Source: Lachnoclostridium sp. An118 (lineage in GTDB: Bacteria; Bacillota; Clostridia; Lachnospirales; Lachnospiraceae). From it: 64,000 bases of DNA. Positions within the stretch are counted from its first letter, which is position 1. Each line of letters opens with the position of its first letter. The DNA lies in the NCBI RefSeq assembly GCF_002160985.1, contig NZ_NFLQ01000003.1, positions 186,001 to 250,000 of the forward strand, in the 5' to 3' direction. Under the pieces are notes generated by a model. That model was not told the DNA's origin. It worked only from the letters and a program-made list of their open reading frames with translations, and did no database searches. Position numbers and translations under genes: made by a program. Shown here piece by piece: positions 42,283-49,922 of the stretch.

Positions 42283-43215
42283 TTATTTCAGACTTTCCGC
42301 CACTTTCTCCACGTCGGCCCATGTGCCTACGTTATAGACCGTCACATCGCGGCTGATCTTTCTCATGAAACCGGCAAGGGTCCTGCCCGGCCCGATCTCA
42401 ATGAAGGTGTCCACGCCGTCCGCGATGAGATTTTCCATGCTCTGCTGCCAGCGCACGGAGGAGCTTACCTGCTCTGCCAGAAGCTCTTTTGTCTGGCTGA
42501 TGTCTGTCACCTGCTGCGCTGTCACGTTTGTCACATAGGGCACGTCAAGAGGGGACAGCTCCACGCTTTCCAGCACCTGCGCCAGCTCCTCCCCGGCCTT
42601 CTTCAGCATGGGGGAGTGGAAAGGTCCGCTGACATTCAGCATGACCGCTCTTTTTGCTCCGGCTTCTTTCAGCTTTTCTGCCGCAGCCTCCACTGCCTTT
42701 GTCTCCCCGGTAATGACGATCTGCCCCGGGCAGTTGTAGTTGGCAACAGACACGCCTTCCATGCCGTCAGTGACTGCCTCGATCTCTTCGCCGGTCATGC
42801 CCATGATGGCGCACATGGCACCCTCCCCTGCAGGAACCGTGTTCTGCATGAGAAGGCCTCTTTTTCTCACAAGGCGGATGGCATCCTCGTCCTTCATGCC
42901 GCCTGCCGCCGCAATGGCACAGTACTCGCCAAGACTTAAGCCCGCTGTCACATCCGGGCGGATCCCCGCCTCCACAAGCGGCTTTGTCATGGCCAGGCAG
43001 GTGGTCACAAGGGCTGCCTGTGTGTACTCTGTAAGGTCCAATTTATCGTTCTCATGAAAGCACAGGTCTTTCATGTCAATGTCCATGTTATCTTTCAGCA
43101 CCTCTGAAGCCATGTCGTACACAGCCTGCGCGGAAGCGCTGTTCTCGTAGAAATCCTGGCCCATGCCGCATTTCTGCGCGCCCTGGCCGGGATAAATAAA
43201 TGCAATCTTACTCAT
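42283..43215 (-). CDS. fabD: Malonyl-CoA:ACP transacylase
   Basis: A 310-residue acyltransferase: FIYPGQGAQKCGMGQDF, nucleophile Ser94 in AGLSLGEYCAI, the catalytic His in SGPFHSPML and the FIEIGPGRTLAGF end. It loads malonate onto ACP. The start overlaps the fabK stop by 8 bases. Confidence 0.95.
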   Translation of the reverse strand: MSKIAFIYPGQGAQKCGMGQDFYENSASAQAVYDMASEVLKDNMDIDMKDLCFHENDKLDLTEYTQAALVTTCLAMTKPLVEAGIRPDVTAGLSLGEYCAIAAAGGMKDEDAIRLVRKRGLLMQNTVPAGEGAMCAIMGMTGEEIEAVTDGMEGVSVANYNCPGQIVITGETKAVEAAAEKLKEAGAKRAVMLNVSGPFHSPMLKKAGEELAQVLESVELSPLDVPYVTNVTAQQVTDISQTKELLAEQVSSSVRWQQSMENLIADGVDTFIEIGPGRTLAGFMRKISRDVTVYNVGTWADVEKVAESLK

Positions 43216-44146
43216 AAAAGCCCGCTCCTTTGATCAGTGCATCTGTCTCGCTTACCAGTTTATCGATCAGCTCCTTGCAGGACATTCTCTCTTTCACCAT
43301 GCCGGCGATCTGTCCTGCCATGACGCTTCCGTTCTTCACGTCGCCCTCCACAACTGCCTTGCGAAGACCGCCCAGTGTCAGAAGCTCCAGCTCCTCAAAG
43401 CCTGCGCCTTTATTTTCCAGCTCCAGATATTTCTTTGTCATGTCGTTTCTCAGCGCGCGTACCGGATGTCCTGTGGTGCGGCCTGTGACACGGGAGTCGA
43501 TATCTTTTGCCTTGATGATGCGTTCTTTGTAATTTTCATGTACCTGGGACTCATCTGTGACAACAAAGTGTGTGCCCATCTGCACGCCCTTTGCGCCCAG
43601 CATGAACGCTGCGGCAATGCCTCTTCCGTCAGCGATACCGCCTGCGGCGATGACCGGAATATTTACCGCATCCACCACCTGGGGTACCAGGACCATGGTC
43701 GTATTTTCTCCGATGTGTCCGCCGGCTTCTGTCCCTTCTGCGACAACCGCGTCAGCGCCGCAGCGCTCCATACGTTTTGCAAGTGCAACGGATGCGACAA
43801 CAGGGATGACTTTTACGCCTGCTTCCTTCCACATCTTCATGTATTTCTCCGGGCTTCCGGCTCCGGTGGTAACCACCTTTACGCCTTCTTCCACGATCAC
43901 CTTCGCAACGTCGTCCGCGTACGGGCTCATCAGCATGATGTTGACGCCGAAAGGCTTATCTGTCAGTTTTTTTGCTTCTCTGATCTGTTCGCGCACCCAG
44001 TCTGCCGGAGCGCTTGCTGCTCCTATCAGTCCAAGCCCACCGGCATTTGATACGCCGGCTGCCAAGTGATATTCAGCGACCCAGGCCATACCGCCCTGGA
44101 TAATCGGATATTCAATTCCCAGTAATTCCGTTACTTCTGTTTTCAT
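43208..44146 (-). CDS. fabK: Enoyl-ACP reductase II
   Basis: A 312-residue FMN TIM-barrel enzyme: IEYPIIQGGMAWVAEYHLAA, GVNIMLMSPYADDVAKVIVE, VVAEGTEAGGHIGE with the active-site His, and VIAAGGIADGRGIAAAFMLG. FabK is the flavin enoyl reductase used in place of FabI by many Firmicutes and is insensitive to triclosan. No fabI is in the operon, so this is probably the enoyl reductase. It lies between acpP and fabD. Confidence 0.94.
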   Translation of the reverse strand: MKTEVTELLGIEYPIIQGGMAWVAEYHLAAGVSNAGGLGLIGAASAPADWVREQIREAKKLTDKPFGVNIMLMSPYADDVAKVIVEEGVKVVTTGAGSPEKYMKMWKEAGVKVIPVVASVALAKRMERCGADAVVAEGTEAGGHIGENTTMVLVPQVVDAVNIPVIAAGGIADGRGIAAAFMLGAKGVQMGTHFVVTDESQVHENYKERIIKAKDIDSRVTGRTTGHPVRALRNDMTKKYLELENKGAGFEELELLTLGGLRKAVVEGDVKNGSVMAGQIAGMVKERMSCKELIDKLVSETDALIKGAGFYE

Positions 44147-44210
44147 ATTGACAACCTCTTTTTCTTTTTTCGTCTTTTTATTCTGATGAAATATATACTG
44201 CTTATCTGAT

Positions 44211-44435
44211 CTATTTGTGGGACTCGATGTAGGAAATCACGTCGCCTACTGTAGCGATCTGCTCCAGATCCTCTGTGGGGATCTCCACGTCGTACTCTTC
44301 CTCCAGAGCCATTACAAGCTCAAACAGGTCCAGAGAGTCAGCGCCAAGATCATCCTTGAAGGAAGTTGCCTCTGTGATTGTTCCTGCGTCTACTCCTAAT
44401 GAGTCTGCTACCATTTCTTTGATCTTTTCCAGCAT
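44211..44435 (-). CDS. acpP: Acyl carrier protein
   Basis: A 74-residue acidic four-helix protein with the phosphopantetheine Ser34 in [10 protein letters not shown]. It carries growing acyl chains. It follows fabH across 78 bases that include a GC hairpin (CGCCGC/GCGGCG). Confidence 0.96.
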   Translation of the reverse strand: MLEKIKEMVADSLGVDAGTITEATSFKDDLGADSLDLFELVMALEEEYDVEIPTEDLEQIATVGDVISYIESHK

Positions 44436-44513
44436 TGTCTTGTTCTCCTTTTCTTTTACCTTTTTACTTGGATTTTATCTATGCCATCGCCGCGCTTTTG
44501 CGGCGCTGCACGC

Positions 44514-45479
44514 TTATTTTGTCCAGTCTATGACTGCTGCCCCCCAGGACAGGCCGGCTCCAAATCCGGCGATCACGATTCTCTGCCCCTTCTTCAGCCT
44601 TCCATCCCGGTTCAGCTCATCCAGCAGGATAGGGATGCTGGCAGAAGACGTATTACCGTACTCCTGCAGGTTCATGGGGAATTTTTCGATGGGTTCCTCC
44701 ATCCGCTTTGCCACGGACTCCACGATCCTTCTGTTGGCCTGGTGGAGCACATACAGGTCGATGTCCTCCTTTGTAAGGCCGTTTTTCTCAAGGACCTCAC
44801 CGATCACTTCCGGCACCTTCTTCACAGCAAATTTGAACACGCCACGGCCGTCCATCTGCATAAGCATCTCCTCCTCCGGGATGCTCTCCCAGTTCCGGTT
44901 GTAGCGGCTGGTACATGTCAGGGCCTCGCCCTTGGCTCCCTCCGAGTGGGTCACCGGATAGTAGAAGGTTCCCTCCCCGGCTTTCACCACCGCGGCGCCG
45001 GCGCCGTCTCCAAAGAGGATACATGTGCCTCTGTCCTTCCAGTTTGTCAGATTGGACAGGCTCTCGCTCCCGATCACAAGGATGGTGCTGTACATGCCGG
45101 AGGCCAGATAGGCCAGAGCGGAGCTGTAGCCCAGCACAAAGCCGGTGCAGGCCGCGCTCATGTCGTAGCAGGTGGCGTTCACAGCGCCAATCTCTTTTTG
45201 CACCTCGCAGGCCGCGCAGGGCAGGATCACGTTGGAGGAGATGGTGGACACAAGGATCAGATCCACTTCCTCCGGAGCAGTGCCGCTGTTCTCCAGCGCT
45301 TTTCTGGCTGCATCGGCGGCCATGGACACTGTCGTCTCCTCAGTGATGATGTGGCGCCGCACCACTCCGGTTCTCTCCTGGATCCACTCGTCGCTGGTCT
45401 CCACAAGCTGGGCAATATCATTGTTATCCATCGTATGTACAGGCACACTTGAGCCTGTACCGCATATCACTCCGGTCAT
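44514..45479 (-). CDS. fabH: 3-oxoacyl-ACP synthase III
   Basis: A 321-residue initiation enzyme: Cys111 in DMSAACTGFVLGY, the His motif VLHQANRRIVE and the Asn motif YGNTSSASIP. It condenses acyl-CoA with malonyl-ACP to start synthesis. It is the first gene of the operon, behind a promoter with a FabT-like operator. Confidence 0.96.
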   Translation of the reverse strand: MTGVICGTGSSVPVHTMDNNDIAQLVETSDEWIQERTGVVRRHIITEETTVSMAADAARKALENSGTAPEEVDLILVSTISSNVILPCAACEVQKEIGAVNATCYDMSAACTGFVLGYSSALAYLASGMYSTILVIGSESLSNLTNWKDRGTCILFGDGAGAAVVKAGEGTFYYPVTHSEGAKGEALTCTSRYNRNWESIPEEEMLMQMDGRGVFKFAVKKVPEVIGEVLEKNGLTKEDIDLYVLHQANRRIVESVAKRMEEPIEKFPMNLQEYGNTSSASIPILLDELNRDGRLKKGQRIVIAGFGAGLSWGAAVIDWTK

Positions 45480-45524
45480 GTTCTTTGCTTCCTCGATTCT
45501 TCTGTTATTTCAGCATTTCAAATA

Positions 45525-45554
45525 TTTTTATTTTGAAATATTTTGACTTTCAAA
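45525..45554 (-). promoter_or_regulatory. fabH operon promoter with FabT-type operator
   Basis: Reverse strand: TTGAAA (45548-45553), a 17-base spacer and TAAAAA (45525-45530). TTTGA-AAG-TCAAA (45542-45554) overlaps the -35, fitting the FabT pattern TTTGA-N3-TCAAA. A second inverted repeat (ATTTCAAA/TTTGAAAT arms, 45515-45539) covers the -10. Repression by the MarR protein at the operon's end is inferred. Confidence 0.72.
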
Positions 45555-45602
45555 GTATATAGCAGGTCTCTGCTCCTGTCAAGGGTTTTAGGCAAACAAT
45601 CT

Positions 45603-46334
45603 CTATCTCTTCTGTGCCCGCACGAGGAGCATCATAGGCCGGCGCATTTCATCCCTCATACCCGGCAGCCCCAGCATGGCGGGATCGGGAACCGCCTCTT
45701 CCACAGCCGTCAGGGTAAACCCAAAGGCAAGCAGTCCTCCCAGTATCTGGGTCAGGGTATGGTGCTGCTTTGCCACCTCCTCCCCGAGAAAGACTGTCTT
45801 CCTCTCCCCGGGATAGAAGTAATCGTCCACCGGCCAGTGCAAAGCCCGCCCCTGGCTGTCACGGACCCACTCCTCCCTCACGCTCCCCGTAAATACCGGA
45901 TGCTCCATATTGATAAGAAAGATCCCCCCGCTTTTCAGGGTCCGGTACACCTTCCTGTATATACTGTCCAGGTCCTGGATATAGTGGAGCACCAGGTTGG
46001 ACACCGCCAGGTCAAACTCCTCCTCCGGATATTCGTACTCCTCCAGAGAGCAGACCCGATAGCGTATCCTCCCCTCCGGGTTCCGCCTCCTGGCCTCCCC
46101 GATCATGCGGCCGCTCTGGTCGATGGCCGTCACAGACGCAGCGCCCCTTTCGGCCGCATAGGCGCTGTGCCAGCCGTAGCCGCACCCAAGGTCCAGCACT
46201 GTCTTTCCCTCCAGCTCTGGAAAAAGTCTTTTGAACTGGTGCCATTCCCCGGCCCCCTCCAGCCCCATCCGGCTTCTGTCCATCTGCCCGTAGGCCTGAA
46301 AAAATGTCGGATCATCGTAGATATTCCCCATCAT
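45603..46334 (-). CDS. Class I SAM-dependent methyltransferase
   Basis: About 243 residues. SAM motif I is VLDLGCGYGWHSAYAAERGA (about 45-64), followed by AIDQSGRMIGEAR and a Ubi/biotin-synthesis-type methyltransferase layout with FDLAVSNLVLHYIQDLD. The substrate is unknown; small-molecule methylation is likely. I took ATG at 46334 (MMGNIYDDPTFF), because AGGAAGGA lies just upstream, over an earlier ATG at 46370. Confidence 0.86.
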   Translation of the reverse strand: MMGNIYDDPTFFQAYGQMDRSRMGLEGAGEWHQFKRLFPELEGKTVLDLGCGYGWHSAYAAERGAASVTAIDQSGRMIGEARRRNPEGRIRYRVCSLEEYEYPEEEFDLAVSNLVLHYIQDLDSIYRKVYRTLKSGGIFLINMEHPVFTGSVREEWVRDSQGRALHWPVDDYFYPGERKTVFLGEEVAKQHHTLTQILGGLLAFGFTLTAVEEAVPDPAMLGLPGMRDEMRRPMMLLVRAQKR

Positions 46335-46414
46335 ATCCTTCCTCTCTTCTCTTTCCTCTGCCACCGGCATGCCCCGGGCAGCGGAAGTTATTGTACAGAC
46401 TGAGGCTATTATAC

Positions 46415-46443
46415 TTGAAAAATAACCGGAAAAATAGTATAAA
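46415..46443 (+). promoter_or_regulatory. Promoter of the DUF368 gene
   Basis: TTGAAA (46415-46420), a 17-base spacer and TATAAA (46438-46443). The transcript leader then contains a 14-base palindrome, TGACGGCGCCGTCA (46481-46494). Confidence 0.68.
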
Positions 46444-46531
46444 TATATGGTCTGTTAAATATGGAAGTAATAAAAAGAGCTGACGGCGCCGTCACCGGGC
46501 GCCCAGTATTTAAGAAAGGATCTATGAGCAA

Positions 46532-47377
46532 ATGAATAAGAAAGAAAACAGCAAGATGTCACCTGTGCAGTTTGTATTTCGCATTGTCCAGGGTGCCCTG
46601 ATCGGCCTGGGAGCCGTTCTCCCCGGCATCTCAGGCGGAGTCCTGGGTGTCATCTTCGGCATTTACAAGCCCATCATGGAGCTTTTATCCCACCCCTTTA
46701 AAAATTTCAGGACCCATGTGCCAAAGCTGATCCCCGTCTTCATCGGCGGTATCATCGGCTTCCTGGGAGTGGCCAACATCCTCGCCTTTTTCCTGAACAA
46801 GTACCCGGATCCTTCTGTCTGCCTCTTCATCGGCCTCATCGGCGGCATGCTCCCCTCCCTCTTCCGCGAGGCAGGGGAACAGGGGCGCACAAAGGGCTCC
46901 TGGATTTCCCTCGTAGTGTGCATGTGCGTGATCTTCGCCCTGCTCATCGGGCTGGATATGACTTCCTATGAAGTGACGCCCAGCTTTGGCTGGTATCTGT
47001 TCTGCGGATTCTGCCTGGCCCTGAGCGTCATCGCCCCGGGCATGAGCTTTTCCACCCTGCTGATGCCCCTGGGCCTGTACACTCCCTTCGTGGAGGGCAT
47101 CGGCCACTTTGACATGGCCATCCTCATCCCCGGAGGCATCGGAGCCGTAGTGACTGTCATCCTGCTGGCCAAAGCCATCAACGCACTCTTTGACCACCAC
47201 TATTCCATTGCCTTCCACGGCATTGTGGGCATTGTCATCGCGGCCACGGTCATGATCATCCCCGTGTCCGGCTTCACATCAGCCGGCTCAGCTATCGTCA
47301 ACAGTATCTGCATTGTAGTGGGCGTGGTCATCGCGCTGGCCCTGGATAAGTTCAACAGCAGTGTAAAAGTAGAATAG
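46532..47377 (+). CDS. popT: DUF368 / PopT undecaprenyl-phosphate translocase
   Basis: A 281-residue polytopic membrane protein with about eight helices and the duplicated DUF368 signature: LIGLGAVLPGISGGVLGVIFGIY near residue 20 (in two segments) and SVIAPGMSFSTLLMPLGLY near 165. DUF368 proteins (PopT) and DedA proteins have been identified as carriers returning undecaprenyl phosphate to the inner leaflet for wall synthesis. ATG at 46532 is 11 bases after AAAGGA; an earlier ATG at 46524 gives only a three-codon frame. Confidence 0.88.
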   Translation: MNKKENSKMSPVQFVFRIVQGALIGLGAVLPGISGGVLGVIFGIYKPIMELLSHPFKNFRTHVPKLIPVFIGGIIGFLGVANILAFFLNKYPDPSVCLFIGLIGGMLPSLFREAGEQGRTKGSWISLVVCMCVIFALLIGLDMTSYEVTPSFGWYLFCGFCLALSVIAPGMSFSTLLMPLGLYTPFVEGIGHFDMAILIPGGIGAVVTVILLAKAINALFDHHYSIAFHGIVGIVIAATVMIIPVSGFTSAGSAIVNSICIVVGVVIALALDKFNSSVKVE

Positions 47378-47385
47378 TATAAAGG

Positions 47386-47416
47386 GGACGTAATACTTTT
47401 AAAAAGTATTACGTCC
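47386..47416 (+). repeat. 31-base perfect palindrome after popT
   Basis: GGACGTAATACTTTT (47386-47400), centre A, then its exact reverse complement to 47416. No T-run follows, so it may be a hairpin terminator of modest strength or a protein-binding palindrome. Its core GTAATACTTTT by chance resembles the AbrB operators of the ICE. Confidence 0.7.
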
Positions 47417-47498
47417 GGAATTACTACAACTGGTGTGTAATTGTGTCAGATAACCCTGTCATTTGTCCGGCTCCAGAGCTGACCGGAAAACAGAAAAC

Positions 47499-47563
47499 AA
47501 AGTCCCTGCCCGAGATCGCCAGGACCGGCTGTGCCGGAGAAAGCGATTTCGGGCAGGGACTTT
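47499..47563 (-). terminator. Large bidirectional terminator of the sda operon
   Basis: A perfect 15-base stem, AAAGTCCCTGCCCGA (47499-47513) with TCGGGCAGGGACTTT (47549-47563), extended by a wobble and five more pairs. The loop holds a further CCGGC/GCCGG hairpin. A/T-rich runs lie outside both arms, so it serves popT and the convergent sda genes. Confidence 0.9.
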
Positions 47564-47593
47564 TTACACCTTTCCCTTATGATGTCCTTCCTT

Positions 47594-48469
47594 TTAATCC
47601 GTCTGAATGATGCGCTCTGCGATCTCCACTCCCGTGATGCTGGCCGCAACGCCGCCCGCTCCGGTCTCCCGCAGGGTCACATCCATCTTCTCACCCACTT
47701 CACGCATAGCGTCGATGACCTGGTCCACTGGTATCCGGCTTGTAATGCCAGCCAGAGCCATATCAGCCGCGGCCAGCGCGTTGACGGCGCCTCCCACGTT
47801 TCTCTTGACACAGGGCACTTCCACAAGGCCCGCCACCGGGTCGCACACAAGGCCCATCAGATTCTTGAGCGCCATGGCAGCCGCATGGCCCATGGTCTCC
47901 GCATCCGCCCCCTTCACATGGCAGATGGCAGCCGCAGCCATAGCGGAGCCGGAACCGATCTCAGCCTGGCAGCCTCCCGCTGCTCCGGCCAGGAAAGCCC
48001 GGTTGGCAATGACCTGGCCGACACCGGCAGCCACATACATGGCCTCCACCATCTTTTCCTCCGGTACCTCATACTCCTTGAAGAAGGGAACAAGCACTGC
48101 GGGAAGCACACCGCAGGCTCCCGCCGTGGGCGCCGCTATGATACGCTTCATACAGGCATTGTTGCACCCCATTTTCAGGGCAACTGTCATAACCTTTGCC
48201 ATAAAGTCACCACAGAGGGTGTCTCCCTTTTTCTGGTACTCTTCCATGAGGCCGCCCTCTTTCCCCACAAGGCCGCTCCTGGAAATGCGTTCGGGCTCAT
48301 AGGTGTCCACGTTCTCACACATGATCTGCCACATGCGTGTCATCTCCTTCCAGGAGCTCTCCTCGGACACTGCCCTCTCACTGCAGTCCTCCATCTGGAC
48401 TGCCTTCCAGAACTCAATCCCCTCTCTTTTACATCTCTCTTTGATTGCTTCTATCGATCCATATGACAT
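47594..48469 (-). CDS. sdaAA: L-serine dehydratase, alpha subunit
   Basis: A 291-residue iron-sulfur enzyme subunit: conserved Cys residues in MGCNNACMKRIIAAPTAGAC, GAAGGCQAEIGSGSAMAAAA and CDPVAGLVEVPCVKRN, which hold a 4Fe-4S cluster. It deaminates serine to pyruvate with SdaAB. It starts 15 bases after sdaAB. Full length for the two-subunit form. Confidence 0.95.
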   Translation of the reverse strand: MSYGSIEAIKERCKREGIEFWKAVQMEDCSERAVSEESSWKEMTRMWQIMCENVDTYEPERISRSGLVGKEGGLMEEYQKKGDTLCGDFMAKVMTVALKMGCNNACMKRIIAAPTAGACGVLPAVLVPFFKEYEVPEEKMVEAMYVAAGVGQVIANRAFLAGAAGGCQAEIGSGSAMAAAAICHVKGADAETMGHAAAMALKNLMGLVCDPVAGLVEVPCVKRNVGGAVNALAAADMALAGITSRIPVDQVIDAMREVGEKMDVTLRETGAGGVAASITGVEIAERIIQTD

Positions 48470-48484
48470 ATCTCTGCGTCCCTC

Positions 48485-49162
48485 CTATTCATCCTCGGCT
48501 CCACTCACATTGAGGAACGTTACCTTGATGATACCGTCCAGATTTTCCAGCCAGGAAATCGCACTGTCCGGGATGATCTGATCCGTCTCAATGACCATGA
48601 CCGCATATCCGCCTCTCTTGTCCCTGAAAAGCTGCATTGTAGCGATATTAATATTCTTCTGGCTCAAAATGTTGGCCACCTGGGCCACATGCCCCGGCTG
48701 ATCCTGATTGTGCACGATCAGCGTGTTGCTCTCTGCGTTAAAATTCACTTCAATCCCGTCCAGCTTGCTCACTACGATCCGGCCGCCGCCGATGGAACAT
48801 GCCTGGATGTCCAGGCTGTCCGCGCCGTCCGCCTCCAGGAGCATCTGCACCGTGTTGGGATGAGCCCCCCGGATATCTTTCTTCTGGATAGTGAAATCCA
48901 GTCCTTCTTCCTTTGCGATGCGGAAGCTGTCCGGAATCCTCATATCATCCGGCTTCATCCCCAGAAGCCCGGCCACGATGGCCCGGTCCGTCCCGTGCCC
49001 TTCCCCGGTGGCTGCAAAGGACCCGTGCAGATAAATGGTGGCCTTCTGCGGCTGCCTCCCCAGAAGCTGCCTGCCGATCAGGCCGATACGGTCTGCGCCT
49101 GCCGTATGGGAACTGGAAGGTCCTACCATGACAGGACCCAAAATGTCAAAAATACTTGCCAT
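48485..49162 (-). CDS. sdaAB: L-serine dehydratase, beta subunit
   Basis: A 225-residue subunit: MASIFDILGPVMVGPSSSHT at the start, HGSFAATGEGHGTDRA in the middle and a C-terminal ACT domain (about 150-215; QDQPGHVAQVANILSQKNIN). The ACT domain is probably the serine-sensing part. I chose ATG at 49162; the frame extends upstream to 49375 across the tRNA gene, which cannot be coding. Confidence 0.95.
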   Translation of the reverse strand: MASIFDILGPVMVGPSSSHTAGADRIGLIGRQLLGRQPQKATIYLHGSFAATGEGHGTDRAIVAGLLGMKPDDMRIPDSFRIAKEEGLDFTIQKKDIRGAHPNTVQMLLEADGADSLDIQACSIGGGRIVVSKLDGIEVNFNAESNTLIVHNQDQPGHVAQVANILSQKNINIATMQLFRDKRGGYAVMVIETDQIIPDSAISWLENLDGIIKVTFLNVSGAEDE

Positions 49163-49220
49163 ACTGCTATACCTTTCCTTTCTTTTCAAATTAACAAAGC
49201 ACGTCTGTATGTCTGCCACT

Positions 49221-49226
49221 ATTATA
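49221..49226 (-). promoter_or_regulatory. Extended -10 promoter of sdaAB-sdaAA
   Basis: Reverse strand TGGTATAAT, with TATAAT at 49221-49226 and the TGn extension. No good -35 is present at the usual distance. It is about 60 bases before the sdaAB start. Confidence 0.55.
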
Positions 49227-49308
49227 CCATACACTTCCATATGGCGCTCCAGAAAAATTTTTTTATTTTTTGAAAAAAATGTTTGCAATTTACTCCGGCA
49301 TATGATAT

Positions 49309-49314
49309 TATAAT
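49309..49314 (+). promoter_or_regulatory. -10 element of the tRNA-Leu promoter
   Basis: A perfect TATAAT at 49309-49314, ten bases before the tRNA. TTTGCA/TTGCAA about 18-20 bases upstream (near 49282) is the likely -35. Confidence 0.6.
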
Positions 49315-49323
49315 CTTCGTCGA

Positions 49324-49406
49324 GCGGAGATGGCGGAATGGCAGACGCGCTAGATTCAGGTTCTAGTGGGAGCAATCCTGTGAGGGTTCAAGTCCCTTTC
49401 TCCGCA
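49324..49406 (+). tRNA. tRNA-Leu (anticodon CAG)
   Basis: An 83-base class II tRNA. Acceptor arms are GCGGAGA (49324-49330) and TCTCCGC (49399-49405), with discriminator A at 49406. The anticodon stem-loop is CTAGA-TTCAGGT-TCTAG, giving CAG. The variable arm is long (TGGGAGCAATCCTG), and the T arm is AGGGTTCAAGTCCCT. CCA is not encoded. It directly borders the decayed island at 49407-57600. Confidence 0.95.
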
Positions 49407-49465
49407 TTAGAATAGCCATACTTAAACCTGCACGAAAAAATTCGCGGTTTGAGTAGTTTTTATAG

Positions 49466-49508
49466 AGTGGGCAGTGCGATTTGGCGAGTTGGACTGCTCA
49501 CTTTTTTT
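49466..49508 (+). terminator. Terminator downstream of tRNA-Leu
   Basis: AGTGGGCAGT (49466-49475) pairs with ACTGCTCACT (49493-49502) with one G-U pair, followed by seven T residues to 49508. Confidence 0.85.
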
Positions 49509-49619
49509 ATACTTTTCTCATCATCTGATTGCAGCAGATCGTCCTTACTTAAACCATCATCAAAAAATGAGGGTTCTGCGAGGTTGCGCCAAAAAGGACT
49601 CTGCTTCTTTCTCAGTTAA

Positions 49620-49750
49620 TTGTGACCGCAATACCTGAACGAATACGCTTTCCTGATCCGATACAGGATCATTCCCCTTTTATGACGCATTGACTAAACC
49701 GCGCGCTATCAAAGATTTTTACGAAAACGATGAGCTTATTGCGGTCACAA
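49620..49750 (+). repeat. 14-base inverted repeat around the HsdR remnant
   Basis: TTGTGACCGCAATA at 49620-49633 is exactly complementary to TATTGCGGTCACAA at 49737-49750. The right arm is inside the HsdR-like coding remnant, so the left arm may be an inverted duplicate made during a rearrangement. Confidence 0.6.
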
Positions 49751-49845
49751 AGGAACTTACGGAAAACCTCCGCAGAAATCGGACCATCGATTGGCAAAAG
49801 CGCGATCCCGCCAGAGGCAGACTTTTCACCTTTTTGTATACTTAA
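49657..49845 (+). pseudogene. Remnant of type I restriction endonuclease HsdR (C-terminal end)
   Basis: The frame from about 49681 reads KPRAIKDFYENDELIAVTKE and then ENLRRNRTIDWQKRDPARGR before diverging and stopping at 49845. The block FYENDxLIxxTKEL...RRNRTIDWQKRxxAR is a hallmark of the C-terminal domain of type I restriction R subunits (DUF3387). No start or upstream domains are present and two stops precede it in frame. It is a dead fragment of a lost type I system. Gene-free DNA around it (49509-49656 and 49846-49922) shows nothing else I can identify. Confidence 0.72.
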
Positions 49846-49922
49846 ATTTTACAAAAATGCGATAGCGGCCTCCTCTCAACGAATGATATACTATGTAGAA
49901 AAACAAATAGGAGAAAGTCAAA

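Noticed and set aside
47386-47416. AbrB operator outside the ICE
   Set aside because: It shares GTAATACTTTT with the ICE palindromes but lies after a gene, not at a promoter, and no AbrB gene is nearby.
49163-49375. Longer SdaAB N-terminus reaching 49375
   Set aside because: It would run antisense through the tRNA-Leu gene; the conserved start is at 49162.
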